Positions 27,185 to 35,848 of a stretch of 64,000 nucleotides of DNA are shown in pieces. The notes under the pieces are model-generated. The model was not told the DNA's origin. It saw nothing but the letters and a program-made list of their open reading frames with translations, and searched no databases. The stretch spans positions 38,664 through 102,663 of the forward strand of contig NZ_LNYT01000004.1 in NCBI RefSeq assembly GCF_001468125.1, written 5' to 3'. Both the position numbers and the translations under genes were made by a program. Numbering within the stretch: position 1 is the first letter of the stretch; each line of letters opens with the position of its first letter. Origin of the DNA: Legionella rubrilucens. GTDB taxonomy: Bacteria > Pseudomonadota > Gammaproteobacteria > Legionellales > Legionellaceae.

Positions 27185-28297
27185 TCAGCCTGAGTTGGTT
27201 GGCTTCTTTTGCGATAGGGAGCGCAGGGTTTCCAGCGACTCAGCGAGCTCCCCGGTTCTCACCTTATCCAGACGCTCAATCGCAGCAAGATCAATCGCGA
27301 CCCAATCGCCATGAGGGTGTTGCAGCGTCTCAACCTGGTGGCTCATTGCACGCAGGTAAGCAAATTGAGTCCCCAGTTCACTGGAATAAAAACAAGGATT
27401 ATTTTTGCCCGTTCCATGCTTGAAAAGGGAGAGTTTTCTAGGCAGCTCCTTGTGAACAAAGTTGGACGAATGAAACGACTGATCAGTCCGGCAATATTCA
27501 TTGGCTACATGGACGGGTGCGTCGTATTGCGCGATACCGACCTTTAACCAGATTTGCTGTAGTGCATCCGGATTATGAGTGTGAAGTCTGATGTCGATAT
27601 ATTCTTTCATTGCTGTTTTAAGCGGGGTGAAATCAAAATGAACAGAGCCTTTCACCTCCACTCCGTTTTGCATGTAGCTCACCCCATTCTTATCCATGTC
27701 CTCACAACGCGTAAGTATCTCAGCGGCCGTATCGGCATCCATATACTTCTCAAGCAGACGACGCATGTGAGTGTCCTTTGCCCAGTAGGCGTATTCATAG
27801 GGAGTAATCTGTTTGAAGGTTCGCAACGAATAATCCGTGACTGTACTCGGTACTAACAGTAATTCAGGATGCATGGCTACGATGGCCTCTACCTTTTTCT
27901 GGTTTCCATTGACAACATTCAGTAGTAACAGATCATCGAGTCTCGCTGGCTGGAGTAAGGTACGGAATCGTTTATGAGTCGCAATGAAGGCGCTGATATC
28001 CTTCTCTTTTTCAAAGTAAGAGCTAATGACTTTCAGGGCATCGTTAGGCATAGTCTGAAAATAGGGATAGTGGTCCGTCAGGTTTTTTATTGCTTTGGGT
28101 AAATGTTTAATCGCCGATAAATCACTGATCAATTCCAACTGTTCATTAACCGGCAAACTAAAAAAATCACCTATTTTTTTCCTGTATTTTTCTAATGCAC
28201 TGGGAGCCAGTTTGGTTTTTTCATCCATCCATTTTACAGCTTTCTCCTGCAAGACTTGAAAATCAAGGGGCTGTTTTTCGTTCTTGGAGAGTCCCAT
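27185..28297 (-). CDS. F-box/ankyrin-like protein, candidate Dot/Icm effector
   Basis: The product has 370 residues and no signal peptide or membrane segment. Residues about 82-120 resemble an F-box (MPNDALKVISSYFEKEKDIS), followed by an ankyrin-like helix pair at about 121-150 (LLLLNVVNGNQKKVEAIVAM). The stretch after it (VTDYSLRTFKQITPYEYAYW) resembles a block I recall from several Legionella and Coxiella host-directed proteins. F-box effectors recruit host SCF ubiquitin ligase. No PmrA box was seen upstream. Effector status is inferred from domain architecture and host context. Confidence 0.65.
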   Translation of the reverse strand: MGLSKNEKQPLDFQVLQEKAVKWMDEKTKLAPSALEKYRKKIGDFFSLPVNEQLELISDLSAIKHLPKAIKNLTDHYPYFQTMPNDALKVISSYFEKEKDISAFIATHKRFRTLLQPARLDDLLLLNVVNGNQKKVEAIVAMHPELLLVPSTVTDYSLRTFKQITPYEYAYWAKDTHMRRLLEKYMDADTAAEILTRCEDMDKNGVSYMQNGVEVKGSVHFDFTPLKTAMKEYIDIRLHTHNPDALQQIWLKVGIAQYDAPVHVANEYCRTDQSFHSSNFVHKELPRKLSLFKHGTGKNNPCFYSSELGTQFAYLRAMSHQVETLQHPHGDWVAIDLAAIERLDKVRTGELAESLETLRSLSQKKPTNSG

Positions 28298-28419
28298 AGC
28301 TGACCTGCCTGCGTTAATGTGTGACTAATACTGTCGAAGTGTTCATTATATAACATATGAGTGGCCACATGGTATGAAACTTGCCTCCGTTGAGGAGACG
28401 TCATGAACGAGGATCCCGC

Positions 28420-29271
28420 ATGAGCGAAGTTAAACCCCAGCACATGAATGCCACGATGGATGACCTTCTTGGCAACGGCGGAAAGGGACGCTACCTTTTT
28501 CTGACCGGTTCTGATGAGAGAGCGCAACAGATCAGCGAGCGATTTACCCAGGCTGTTGTCAAACGCCACCCTCGCCAGCATAACTTTTATCTAGGCACCC
28601 TGCCAGGCCAAAACGGCATGATTGACGCAGGTGCCATTTCCACCGGGATGGGGGGCCCGAGCGCCGACATTATCATTAATGAACTGATCGCTTTGGGCGC
28701 CCGACGATTATTACGAATCGGCACTGCCGCCTCCCTCCAGGCTGAACGGGTCAATGTTGGCGATCTGGTCATCGCTACCGGCGCCGTTCGTGATGACAAA
28801 GCCTCCTGGGACTATATTTATCGTGAATACCCGGCCGTGGCTTCTCTGGAATTTCAAGTCGCCGCAGGTCGGGCAATTAAAAAAAAGACGGTTTCCAGTA
28901 AAGCCCATTTTGGTCTGGTGCATTCCAAAAGCTCGCTGTTTGCACGGGAATTTAATTTAAGCCTGACAGAAGAAAACCGCCATTACATGGATGGGATACG
29001 CCAGGCCGGGGTGTTGGCTACTGAAATGGAATGTGCCCAGCTATTTACCTTGTCGTCGTTATTGTCTGCACGCAACCGGCAATTGCACCCCCAAAGTCCA
29101 GATCAAACCATTTTGGCCGGCGCCATTCTTGCCATCATTGGCGATGACAGGGCTTCCTTTTCCGATAACAAGGAGGCAACCAGCCACGCCGTGACTGCTG
29201 CCATTGAACTGGGTTTGGAAACCATGATGGAAATGCAGGCAATCGATGAAAACCCTCACAGCCTGTTTTAG
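28420..29271 (+). CDS. Nucleoside phosphorylase (uridine phosphorylase-like)
   Basis: This is a PNP/UDP-family nucleoside phosphorylase of about 283 residues. It would cleave a nucleoside with phosphate to base and ribose-1-phosphate. Visible motifs are the N-terminal phosphate loop region YLFLTGSDERAQQI, the GMGGPSADIIINEL motif near residue 80, the LLRIGTAASLQ segment, and VLATEMECAQLFTL near 200, which carries the ribose-binding Met-Glu. I chose ATG 28420 since AGGA lies eight bases upstream. Base specificity is not evident. Confidence 0.85.
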   Translation: MSEVKPQHMNATMDDLLGNGGKGRYLFLTGSDERAQQISERFTQAVVKRHPRQHNFYLGTLPGQNGMIDAGAISTGMGGPSADIIINELIALGARRLLRIGTAASLQAERVNVGDLVIATGAVRDDKASWDYIYREYPAVASLEFQVAAGRAIKKKTVSSKAHFGLVHSKSSLFAREFNLSLTEENRHYMDGIRQAGVLATEMECAQLFTLSSLLSARNRQLHPQSPDQTILAGAILAIIGDDRASFSDNKEATSHAVTAAIELGLETMMEMQAIDENPHSLF

Positions 29272-29284
29272 CCGCGTCGACCGA

Positions 29285-29623
29285 CTAGAAGTTTTCTCTG
29301 ATCTTGGCCAGTTGATCGACGCTGTCTTTGAGCATGTTGCTGAAGGAGTGGAGATCATCGCCGCTAAATCCGTATTGATCAGGACCAGTGGTCATGCTGA
29401 CTAAGGTTTTGATCGCATCAATGGCCTTTTGCACCTCTTCCGCCAGGGTTTGCAGGCGTTGGCGTCGTTCGTTTGTTTGTGAATTGGCAGGCTCCATCGC
29501 CAACGCCTCCATTTTGGCTTCAATTTCAACCTGAAGGCCTTTTAATTTTTGATTAAGACGCATGATATTATCGTGGGTCTCTTTATCCACATTCTGAATT
29601 TGAACAGCTGGATTATCACTCAT
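29285..29623 (-). CDS. Small coiled-coil hypothetical protein
   Basis: The product has 112 residues, is hydrophilic and mostly helical, with heptad-like segments at about 15-45 (THDNIMRLNQKLKGLQVEIE) and 55-75. There is no signal peptide and no recognised domain. It is convergent with the phosphorylase gene and diverges from the membrane-channel gene. Function unknown; no homologue comes to mind with confidence. Confidence 0.65.
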   Translation of the reverse strand: MSDNPAVQIQNVDKETHDNIMRLNQKLKGLQVEIEAKMEALAMEPANSQTNERRQRLQTLAEEVQKAIDAIKTLVSMTTGPDQYGFSGDDLHSFSNMLKDSVDQLAKIRENF

Positions 29624-29679
29624 TCTCTCTCTCCATCATCACGCGGTTTATGTATTTAGATTAGCGTATGCAGCCTGGT

Positions 29680-29707
29680 TTGTCAGTTTGGCAATAAATG
29701 CTATCAT
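29680..29707 (+). promoter_or_regulatory. Promoter of the TRIC-family gene
   Basis: TTGTCA (29680-29685) and TATCAT (29702-29707) are 16 bases apart. The -10 box covers the region just after the in-frame ATG at 29698, so that codon cannot be the start, and the ATG at 29734 is preferred. Confidence 0.55.
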
Positions 29708-29733
29708 TGTCTTTTTTACGAACAGCGCTCATC

Positions 29734-30366
29734 ATGTTACTGCATTTGTTATTCATTCTCGGGATTTGTGTTGAGGCCATGACCGGCGCCATTGCTGCCG
29801 GGCGCAAAAAAATGGACTTCTTTGGCGTGATGGTGATAGCCTGCATCACTGCACTGGGTGGCGGCACTGTTCGAGACATGTTGTTTAATACGCATCCAAT
29901 TACCTGGGTCGCCCATCCGGAATACCTGTTATACACCTGTCTTTTTGCCTTTCTGACCATTTTTATTGCCAGCTCATTAGCCCGTATCATGAAAGTCTTT
30001 TTAATTCTTGATGCCTTAGGCCTCTCTACTTTTGTGATCATTGGCACACAAAAGGCACTGGCCAATGGGTTAACCCCGAGCATTGCCGTCATCAGCGGCA
30101 TGTTGACCGGCATCAGCGGCGGGATGTTACGCGACATTCTGTGCAATGACATTCCCCTGGTACTTCGTAAGGAACTTTATGCCGTCATCGCACTGGCTGG
30201 CGCTGTACTGTACATTACCCTTGAGCATTTTCAAGTCAGCAACCATCTGACCATTTTAATCACCATGGCAGCCATCTTTATCACTCGATTAGTGGCCATT
30301 TTCTTTCATATTGAAATGCCAAAATTCGATTATTCTGCCAGTTTAAGTAAACGGCGAAGGCAATAA
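29734..30366 (+). CDS. Trimeric intracellular cation channel family (UPF0126) membrane protein
   Basis: The product has 210 residues from ATG 29734, with about seven membrane helices in two repeats. Each repeat carries the family's glycine motif: ITALGGGTVRDMLFN near residue 45 and MLTGISGGMLRDILCND near 130. Bacterial TRIC-like proteins form trimeric monovalent cation channels (K+/Na+); the family is also known as YadS/YicG. It is a single-gene unit with its own promoter. Confidence 0.88.
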   Translation: MLLHLLFILGICVEAMTGAIAAGRKKMDFFGVMVIACITALGGGTVRDMLFNTHPITWVAHPEYLLYTCLFAFLTIFIASSLARIMKVFLILDALGLSTFVIIGTQKALANGLTPSIAVISGMLTGISGGMLRDILCNDIPLVLRKELYAVIALAGAVLYITLEHFQVSNHLTILITMAAIFITRLVAIFFHIEMPKFDYSASLSKRRRQ

Positions 30367-30385
30367 ACGGGGTGTTTATTGCCTT
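30357..30385. terminator. Long hairpin at convergent 3' ends
   Basis: AAGGCAATAAAC and GTTTATTGCCTT form a perfect 12-bp stem with loop GGGGT. The stem includes the stop codon of the TRIC-family gene and ends seven bases before the ppiB stop on the other strand. No T tract follows on either strand. Confidence 0.5.
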
Positions 30386-30391
30386 CCTGCA

Positions 30392-30883
30392 TCAGGCTTC
30401 GCGGACCTCGCGAATGACCACGTCTTCAAGCGGTACATCGCCATGCCCCATGCGCTGGCCTGTTTTGACTTTGACGATGGCATCGACCACATCCATACCC
30501 TCAACCACTTCGCCAAATACGCAGTAACCATAGCCTTGCGGGTGCTCCCCGGTAAAATTCAGGAAGGCATTATCCACCACATTGATGAAGAATTGGGAGG
30601 TAGCGGAATGCGGATCCATGGTTCTTGCCATGGCAATCGTCCCGCGTTTGTTGGGCTTGGCATTCTTTGCTTCGTTTTTGATCGGCGCATTGCCTTTTTT
30701 CTGCTCCATGTCCGCGGTCAATCCACCACCCTGGATCATGAATTTATCAATCACGCGATGAAACAGGGTATCGTTATAGAACCCGCTGCGGACATACTCC
30801 AGAAAATTATCGGCGGTAACCGGGGTATTTTCCTTATCCAGTTCGACATGGATATCGCCCATTGACGTTGAAATAATGACCAT
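30392..30883 (-). CDS. ppiB: Peptidyl-prolyl cis-trans isomerase B (cyclophilin)
   Basis: This cytoplasmic cyclophilin catalyses proline isomerisation during folding. The product has 163 residues with no signal peptide, as in PpiB. The signature [14 protein letters not shown] includes the catalytic Arg, and later [16 protein letters not shown] and [15 protein letters not shown] are present. It ends a leftward tgt-ppiB pair, with 16 bases between the two genes. Confidence 0.95.
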   Translation of the reverse strand: MVIISTSMGDIHVELDKENTPVTADNFLEYVRSGFYNDTLFHRVIDKFMIQGGGLTADMEQKKGNAPIKNEAKNAKPNKRGTIAMARTMDPHSATSQFFINVVDNAFLNFTGEHPQGYGYCVFGEVVEGMDVVDAIVKVKTGQRMGHGDVPLEDVVIREVREA

Positions 30884-30899
30884 TCTTACTCCTCTTCAG

Positions 30900-32072
30900 T
30901 TAAACATGACGCTCGTCATTGGACGACGATAAAATCAAATCACGCATTTTAGCACAAACATCGTGCATGACATGAATATTATGAATACTCGCCAAGGCGG
31001 TAAATAACGTGGCTTTCTGTTTGAACAGATGGTGCAGAAAAGCCCGTGAATAATGTCGGCAGGTGTAGCATTGGCATCCCGGCATGATTGGGCTATCGTC
31101 CTTGGCATATTGCGCCTTTTTTATCTGGATCCGTTGATTTTCATGAGGACTGTCAAACTTAAGCCAATGCCCTTCTTTAATCACTTCGCCGCAATACAAG
31201 GCCCCATGGCGGGCATTGCGGGTAGGGGCCACACAATCAAACATGTCAACGCCCTCTTTGACAACATCGAGTAAATCCTGAGGCGACATGCCGACTCCCA
31301 TGGTATAACGCGGTTTGTTTTCGGGGAGAAACGCATGGACCCAGCGGATGATTTCCACCGTTTTTTCCATGTCAAAACCAACGGTTTCGCCGCCAATTGC
31401 CACGCCGTCAGTCGTAACCGAGCTGACAAACGCTGCACTCTCGCGGCGTAAATCCTCGTAAATGCCGCCCTGGATAATGCCAAACAAAGCCTGGGAATAA
31501 CCGTAGCGTGAATCGGGATGTTCCTGATGGTAGGCAATGGATTGTTTCAGCCAGCGGTGAGTACGCGTCATGATGTGCTGAGCTTCTTCTCTGCTTAAGG
31601 CATCGGGCGTGCATTGATCAAAAGCCATGATGATATCGGCACCAATGATTTTCTGGGTTTCAAGCGACATTTCCGGAGTCATGTGAATAACCCGGTCGCC
31701 ATCAGGTAATTTAAAATGCGCCCCCTCTTCATCAATCGTACAAATCTCCTTGTTTCGTGAGAGGCTGAATACCTGAAAACCGCCGCTATCGGTCAACATC
31801 GGCCCATGCCAATTCATGAAGGGGTGCATGCCACCCGCCTTTTCAATCACTGTCATTCCGGGTGCGCAAAGCATGTGGTAGGTGTTGCCGCCCAATATGA
31901 TTTGGCTGCCGGCCTCTGTTAATTCGTCCGGCATCATATTATTTACCCCGGCACGGGTGCCTACCGGCATGAATACGGGCGTGATGAATTCGCCATGGGC
32001 TGTTTTAACGCGGGTCACCCGGGCTTTATTATGGGGATAAGCGTGCAGGACTTCGCAGTGAAATGAACTCAT
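30900..32072 (-). CDS. tgt: Queuine tRNA-ribosyltransferase Tgt
   Basis: Tgt swaps G34 for preQ1 in the anticodons of tRNA-Asp, Asn, His and Tyr. The product has 390 residues. The N-terminal FMPVGTRAGVNNMMP and the base-binding LTDSGGFQVFSL (with the catalytic Asp) are present, as is the C-terminal zinc site CQCYTCRHYSRAFLHHLF. The second conserved Asp is in MFDCVAPTRNARHG. The gene starts 64 bases after dsbB, which may share its transcript. Confidence 0.96.
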   Translation of the reverse strand: MSSFHCEVLHAYPHNKARVTRVKTAHGEFITPVFMPVGTRAGVNNMMPDELTEAGSQIILGGNTYHMLCAPGMTVIEKAGGMHPFMNWHGPMLTDSGGFQVFSLSRNKEICTIDEEGAHFKLPDGDRVIHMTPEMSLETQKIIGADIIMAFDQCTPDALSREEAQHIMTRTHRWLKQSIAYHQEHPDSRYGYSQALFGIIQGGIYEDLRRESAAFVSSVTTDGVAIGGETVGFDMEKTVEIIRWVHAFLPENKPRYTMGVGMSPQDLLDVVKEGVDMFDCVAPTRNARHGALYCGEVIKEGHWLKFDSPHENQRIQIKKAQYAKDDSPIMPGCQCYTCRHYSRAFLHHLFKQKATLFTALASIHNIHVMHDVCAKMRDLILSSSNDERHV

Positions 32073-32136
32073 GATTGGTTAATGCCTGTTGCAAATAAGC
32101 CATAATAGCCAACTGCGCGCCACTTGACCAGAAACT

Positions 32137-32631
32137 CTAGCGTTTGCTCAACACCAGCCAGTTGATTACTCCGGCGGCGATCATGCCAAGAAAATAAAGT
32201 GCAGACCAGGCCGGCATGGACAATCCCAACCAGGTCCAGGTGATTTCGGCACAATCCCCAGCGCCTAAGAACAGGGCATGCACCACATCCTGCCAGGGAA
32301 AATAGCGGATTAAGACATCCAGACCCGGCAGGCAAGCCGGGGTTTGTTCCGGCGGCAGGGATTGCAGCCAGATCTGGCGCGCTGCAAAATAAAACCCTGC
32401 TGCCGCAAAGGCAATGATCAATCCCGCGATGTATTTTCCTCCACGACTTACTCCCCAAAACCAGGACATCATGGTGAAAGCCAATAAGGCCATGACACTG
32501 AAACGCTGCATCAGGCAAAGCGGACAGGGCGTTAAGTCCTTGACCAGTTGAAAATAGAAGGAGGCTGCCAGCACAAACAGGGTTACAAACACCAGGAACA
32601 ATTGCCAGTAACGGTAAAACGAATAATTCAT
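32137..32631 (-). CDS. dsbB: Disulfide bond formation protein DsbB
   Basis: DsbB is an inner-membrane protein that re-oxidises DsbA with ubiquinone. The product has 164 residues and four membrane helices. The first redox pair CPLC is at 36-39 next to the first helix. A second pair lies in the periplasmic loop, C in QTPACLPGL and C in GAGDCAEI. The ATG overlaps the stop of the preceding cytochrome gene as ATGA, so the two are co-translated. Confidence 0.94.
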   Translation of the reverse strand: MNYSFYRYWQLFLVFVTLFVLAASFYFQLVKDLTPCPLCLMQRFSVMALLAFTMMSWFWGVSRGGKYIAGLIIAFAAAGFYFAARQIWLQSLPPEQTPACLPGLDVLIRYFPWQDVVHALFLGAGDCAEITWTWLGLSMPAWSALYFLGMIAAGVINWLVLSKR

Positions 32632-33053
32632 GATTGAGGCAACATGTATAAAATCGCGTTTTTGATGTCCTCATCACTGCAATCCACACAGGTTCCTTTC
32701 GGCGGCATGGCATTGATGCCTTTGATCGCGGAGGCTGTCAGACCATTAATATCTTTTCGAGCGGCGATCCGTGCTTTCCATTCGGCTTCGACACGAAATT
32801 TGGGCGCCCCGGCCACACCGTCACGATGGCAGACGCTGCAATACTGATCATAAACCGCCTGACCCGGTTCCTTTTTTTCTACCGCAGCGGTCTGCACGGG
32901 CTGCGTGGATGGCGTTTGCGCCTGCTCTTCTTTCTGGACACGCACGCTGCCTACTGGTTTGATGCGGTTAATAATCTGCTGCTTGTCAAAATCATCCACC
33001 GCATAGATACCTGATGATAAGGCTATGAGCAAAATAAAAATGCCAAAGCGCAT
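32628..33053 (-). CDS. Cytochrome c5-like monohaem c-type cytochrome
   Basis: This is a periplasmic electron carrier. From ATG 33053 (MRFGIFILLIALSSGIYA) it has a signal peptide and about 141 residues. The haem motif CSVCHRDG is followed by a Met-containing loop (INAMPPKGTCVDCSDEDI) that provides the sixth ligand. Two extra Cys near the C-terminus (GTCVDCS) are typical of the cytochrome c5 family. It is coupled to dsbB by an ATGA overlap. The partner oxidase is not in this window. Confidence 0.88.
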   Translation of the reverse strand: MRFGIFILLIALSSGIYAVDDFDKQQIINRIKPVGSVRVQKEEQAQTPSTQPVQTAAVEKKEPGQAVYDQYCSVCHRDGVAGAPKFRVEAEWKARIAARKDINGLTASAIKGINAMPPKGTCVDCSDEDIKNAILYMLPQS

Positions 33054-33139
33054 GGCGTGTACCTCATAAAATAAATTAATCAAAATGATACCGGTAAGCC
33101 CGGCGCATTTCCAGCGTCAAGGCACACCGGGAATCAGTA

Positions 33140-34156
33140 TTAAAGCAACAGCAATTCCTCAGCATCCACCTCCTCGAGGTGACGATGATAAGACAGTATC
33201 CTGTCTTCCTTGACATCAAACAATGCCGTGCCTTGAACATAGGCGTAATAATAGGTGTCCTCGCCCTTGAGTGGGTAGGCAGGCACGAGATTATTCTCCC
33301 AGTTTGAATTTAAACTGTTGGCCTGCCAGAGGCAGGGAATTTTTTCCCCGCTTAACAGTTGCTCAAGGACCGGCCCATCCACTCCGTTGTCACGTGCCAG
33401 ATCATAGTGCAAACGTAAATCCGATTGGTTTTTTACAATCAGGAAGCTCACACGGGCATCGTCATCCAGCAACAGGAAACTGCCGGAATTATCCGCGAGG
33501 TAATATTCGACAATGCCTTTTTCTTCGCGCAATTGCTTAAAAAATTCGGCAAAATGTTTATCATAAAGGCAACTGGGCGAAGTCACTGACAGCATGCGCA
33601 CAATCATTTCCGACATCGCCTGAAAATACTGCCATTGCAGTTCATAAATACTCTTGGTGATCAATTCGGCTGCCAGCGGATCACTTTTCTGAATGTAACG
33701 ATGGATCAATCCTTCATTGAAGGCCTCAATGGCTACTTTTTCATCCGCCTTACCCGTGAGCAGTATTTTTTTAATGTTGGTGTCGGCAATGCGGCGGCAA
33801 AATTCAATGCCATCCATGCCGGGCATGGCATAATCCACGACCACCACGGAAATTTCCGCGAACCGTCGGGGATTATAAATTTCCGCGTGAATGGCTGCCA
33901 GATTCAAATTAATGGTTTGATTGGTCAGCGGACAATGTTTAGCTTCCGTGTATTCGCTTAAGCAGCGCTGGCTCAGCATCTCGGATTCACCCCGTTTTCT
34001 GTGAATGCAATCCAGTGCATCAAACGGTGAATCGAACATGCGATAAGCCAATCCTTCATCCAATTGCAGCACGAAATTCAGCAAAAAATCGCGGCTGTCG
34101 TCAACAAACAGGGCAGTACTTGGAAAATAACAGGTGGGAATTGAATAATGTTGCAT
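33140..34156 (-). CDS. lqsR: LqsR-type quorum-sensing response regulator
   Basis: LqsR integrates the Legionella alpha-hydroxyketone signal (LAI-1) and drives the switch from replicative to transmissive phase. The product has 338 residues against 337 in L. pneumophila. The receiver has an unusual long insertion: acidic pair VDDSRD at 18-23 and the phosphorylated Asp in VVVVDYAMPGMDG at residue 108, exactly the L. pneumophila position. The output domain is of unknown fold. The start has a strong AGGAGG site. It is downstream of lqsS; lqsA and hdeD are missing from this locus. Confidence 0.88.
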   Translation of the reverse strand: MQHYSIPTCYFPSTALFVDDSRDFLLNFVLQLDEGLAYRMFDSPFDALDCIHRKRGESEMLSQRCLSEYTEAKHCPLTNQTINLNLAAIHAEIYNPRRFAEISVVVVDYAMPGMDGIEFCRRIADTNIKKILLTGKADEKVAIEAFNEGLIHRYIQKSDPLAAELITKSIYELQWQYFQAMSEMIVRMLSVTSPSCLYDKHFAEFFKQLREEKGIVEYYLADNSGSFLLLDDDARVSFLIVKNQSDLRLHYDLARDNGVDGPVLEQLLSGEKIPCLWQANSLNSNWENNLVPAYPLKGEDTYYYAYVQGTALFDVKEDRILSYHRHLEEVDAEELLLL

Positions 34157-34315
34157 AGCTCCTCCTGAGCAAGCGTTCCAATAACAATACCAGTTATAAG
34201 CGCTGACAAAATGGTATTTACTGCGGAACAGGTGATGTCCGTGTCACCTGAATGATCAGGCCTTACAACGTGTTTATAAAAAATAACATAGGCTAATCTT
34301 TTTGCCAAATAAAAA

Positions 34316-35605
34316 TCAGTCGTACTTGGGGAATGTCAATAAGAACTGAGTATAGACCCCTTCTTGCGATTCACATTGAATATCCCCCCCAAAACGCTGC
34401 ATAACCAGTTTGCAAAAAGACAATCCAAGACCCGTCCCCATAAACGTGGTGGTATAAAAATGATTAAACAACCGAGCCAATTGTTGTTCAGACATGCCTT
34501 TTGCGGAATCCCTGAAATAAAGGAAATTGCACTTTTCCCCTTGCTCAGCCCAGATCACCACATCCCCTTTCTGCACCGTGGCGATGGCATACAAAGCATT
34601 CTTAATAAGATTAAATAACACATGCTGCATTAACAGCCTTGAACCATAAAAGTTAAAATTACCATGCCAGCTGATGAGCTGACGTTCTTCATTGCTTTTA
34701 AAAGGATAACGCTCCAGGGCTTGCTCAAGGCAATCCGCAATAGAGCAGGCCTCCAGCGTACAGTTTTGCAGCGAATTTTCACGGCCAGCTTTGACCAGCA
34801 GCATGTCAATGATGGTATTGGCATAATCAATTTCACTGACGATGCGCTCATGGATACCGGCTAATTGTTGCAATCGGTTGGGCCTGATGGCGTTGTTGAG
34901 CAACCCGTTTTCACTGGCTAAATGATAGGCTTGAACAAGTTGCGGCGAATACCGTGCCATGGCGACAGCCCCGCTTTTAATGCCGAGCAGCGGCGTTCGC
35001 AGTTCATGCGCAATCATTCCGGCAGCCGCTGCCATCCCGTCTAAACGCTGCTGTTGCAGCATGGCCGTTTTGTAGTTTACCGTTGAACCCACAATAATGA
35101 CAAAGCTCACCACCAGCAGCATCTCGACATGTTCTTCGCCAAAATAGACCACGGGCGCTGACAGGTAATGGCAAAGCAGTGCCAATCCCCAGCCCAGCAC
35201 CAGCAGAATAATCATCGTGGGCACATCAACGAGCAACACCAGAAGAAACACACTGCATAAAAGCGACATGGCCGATATCACGCTGGCATGACTCATTAAA
35301 AAGAAGTAGGAATAAAAAAAAGGCAACGCATAAAGAATGGTTATGAACCAGTACCAGGGCAGGTACGGCTTTAATCGCAAAGGCCAGTACGGCGTTAAGG
35401 CCAGACCTAAACCCAGCAGGCTTGCAACAAGCCTTAAGCTTAAATTTTCATAGGGTTGCGGAAACCAGTCTGTCCAAATCCAGTAGAATAAAGGAAACCC
35501 TGCAAAAGCAAGTATCCCTACAGCAACGAGCTGGTGTGCAGCATGCGACAGGCTGCGCTGCATTGAATGATCAAGATAGGTCACCGCCTTTTTGAAATTG
35601 CCCAT
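34316..35605 (-). CDS. lqsS: LqsS-type sensor histidine kinase
   Basis: LqsS is a membrane kinase, related to Vibrio CqsS, that detects LAI-1 and phosphorylates LqsR. From ATG 35605 the product has 429 residues. An AAGGG site lies six bases upstream, better spaced than for the ATG at 35611. With this start the H-box (AHELRTPLLGI) puts the phosphorylated His at 200, as in L. pneumophila LqsS. About six membrane helices fill residues 30-185. The C-terminal ATPase shows NLIKNALYAI, DSAKGM and GTGLGLSFCK. A 159-base gap separates it from lqsR, too short for hdeD. Confidence 0.87.
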   Translation of the reverse strand: MGNFKKAVTYLDHSMQRSLSHAAHQLVAVGILAFAGFPLFYWIWTDWFPQPYENLSLRLVASLLGLGLALTPYWPLRLKPYLPWYWFITILYALPFFYSYFFLMSHASVISAMSLLCSVFLLVLLVDVPTMIILLVLGWGLALLCHYLSAPVVYFGEEHVEMLLVVSFVIIVGSTVNYKTAMLQQQRLDGMAAAAGMIAHELRTPLLGIKSGAVAMARYSPQLVQAYHLASENGLLNNAIRPNRLQQLAGIHERIVSEIDYANTIIDMLLVKAGRENSLQNCTLEACSIADCLEQALERYPFKSNEERQLISWHGNFNFYGSRLLMQHVLFNLIKNALYAIATVQKGDVVIWAEQGEKCNFLYFRDSAKGMSEQQLARLFNHFYTTTFMGTGLGLSFCKLVMQRFGGDIQCESQEGVYTQFLLTFPKYD

Positions 35606-35848
35606 CCGCATCCCTTCAGACTGACTGTAACAGCAAGAATTGACTACCGCCCGTTCAATGTCAAGCCTGAGCCGCGACAGGATGTACCCTTCATCTTACG
35701 TAAAAATTTGCATAATCGGCGTGGCGCAATGGCACCTTGGATATTATACTAAGAACAGGTTATAACTTCCTGTTTCTTATAGGAACAATTATCGTCCGTC
35801 ACTTCACGCGATAATGGATATTCAATCAAATTCAACAAGGACTTGCCC

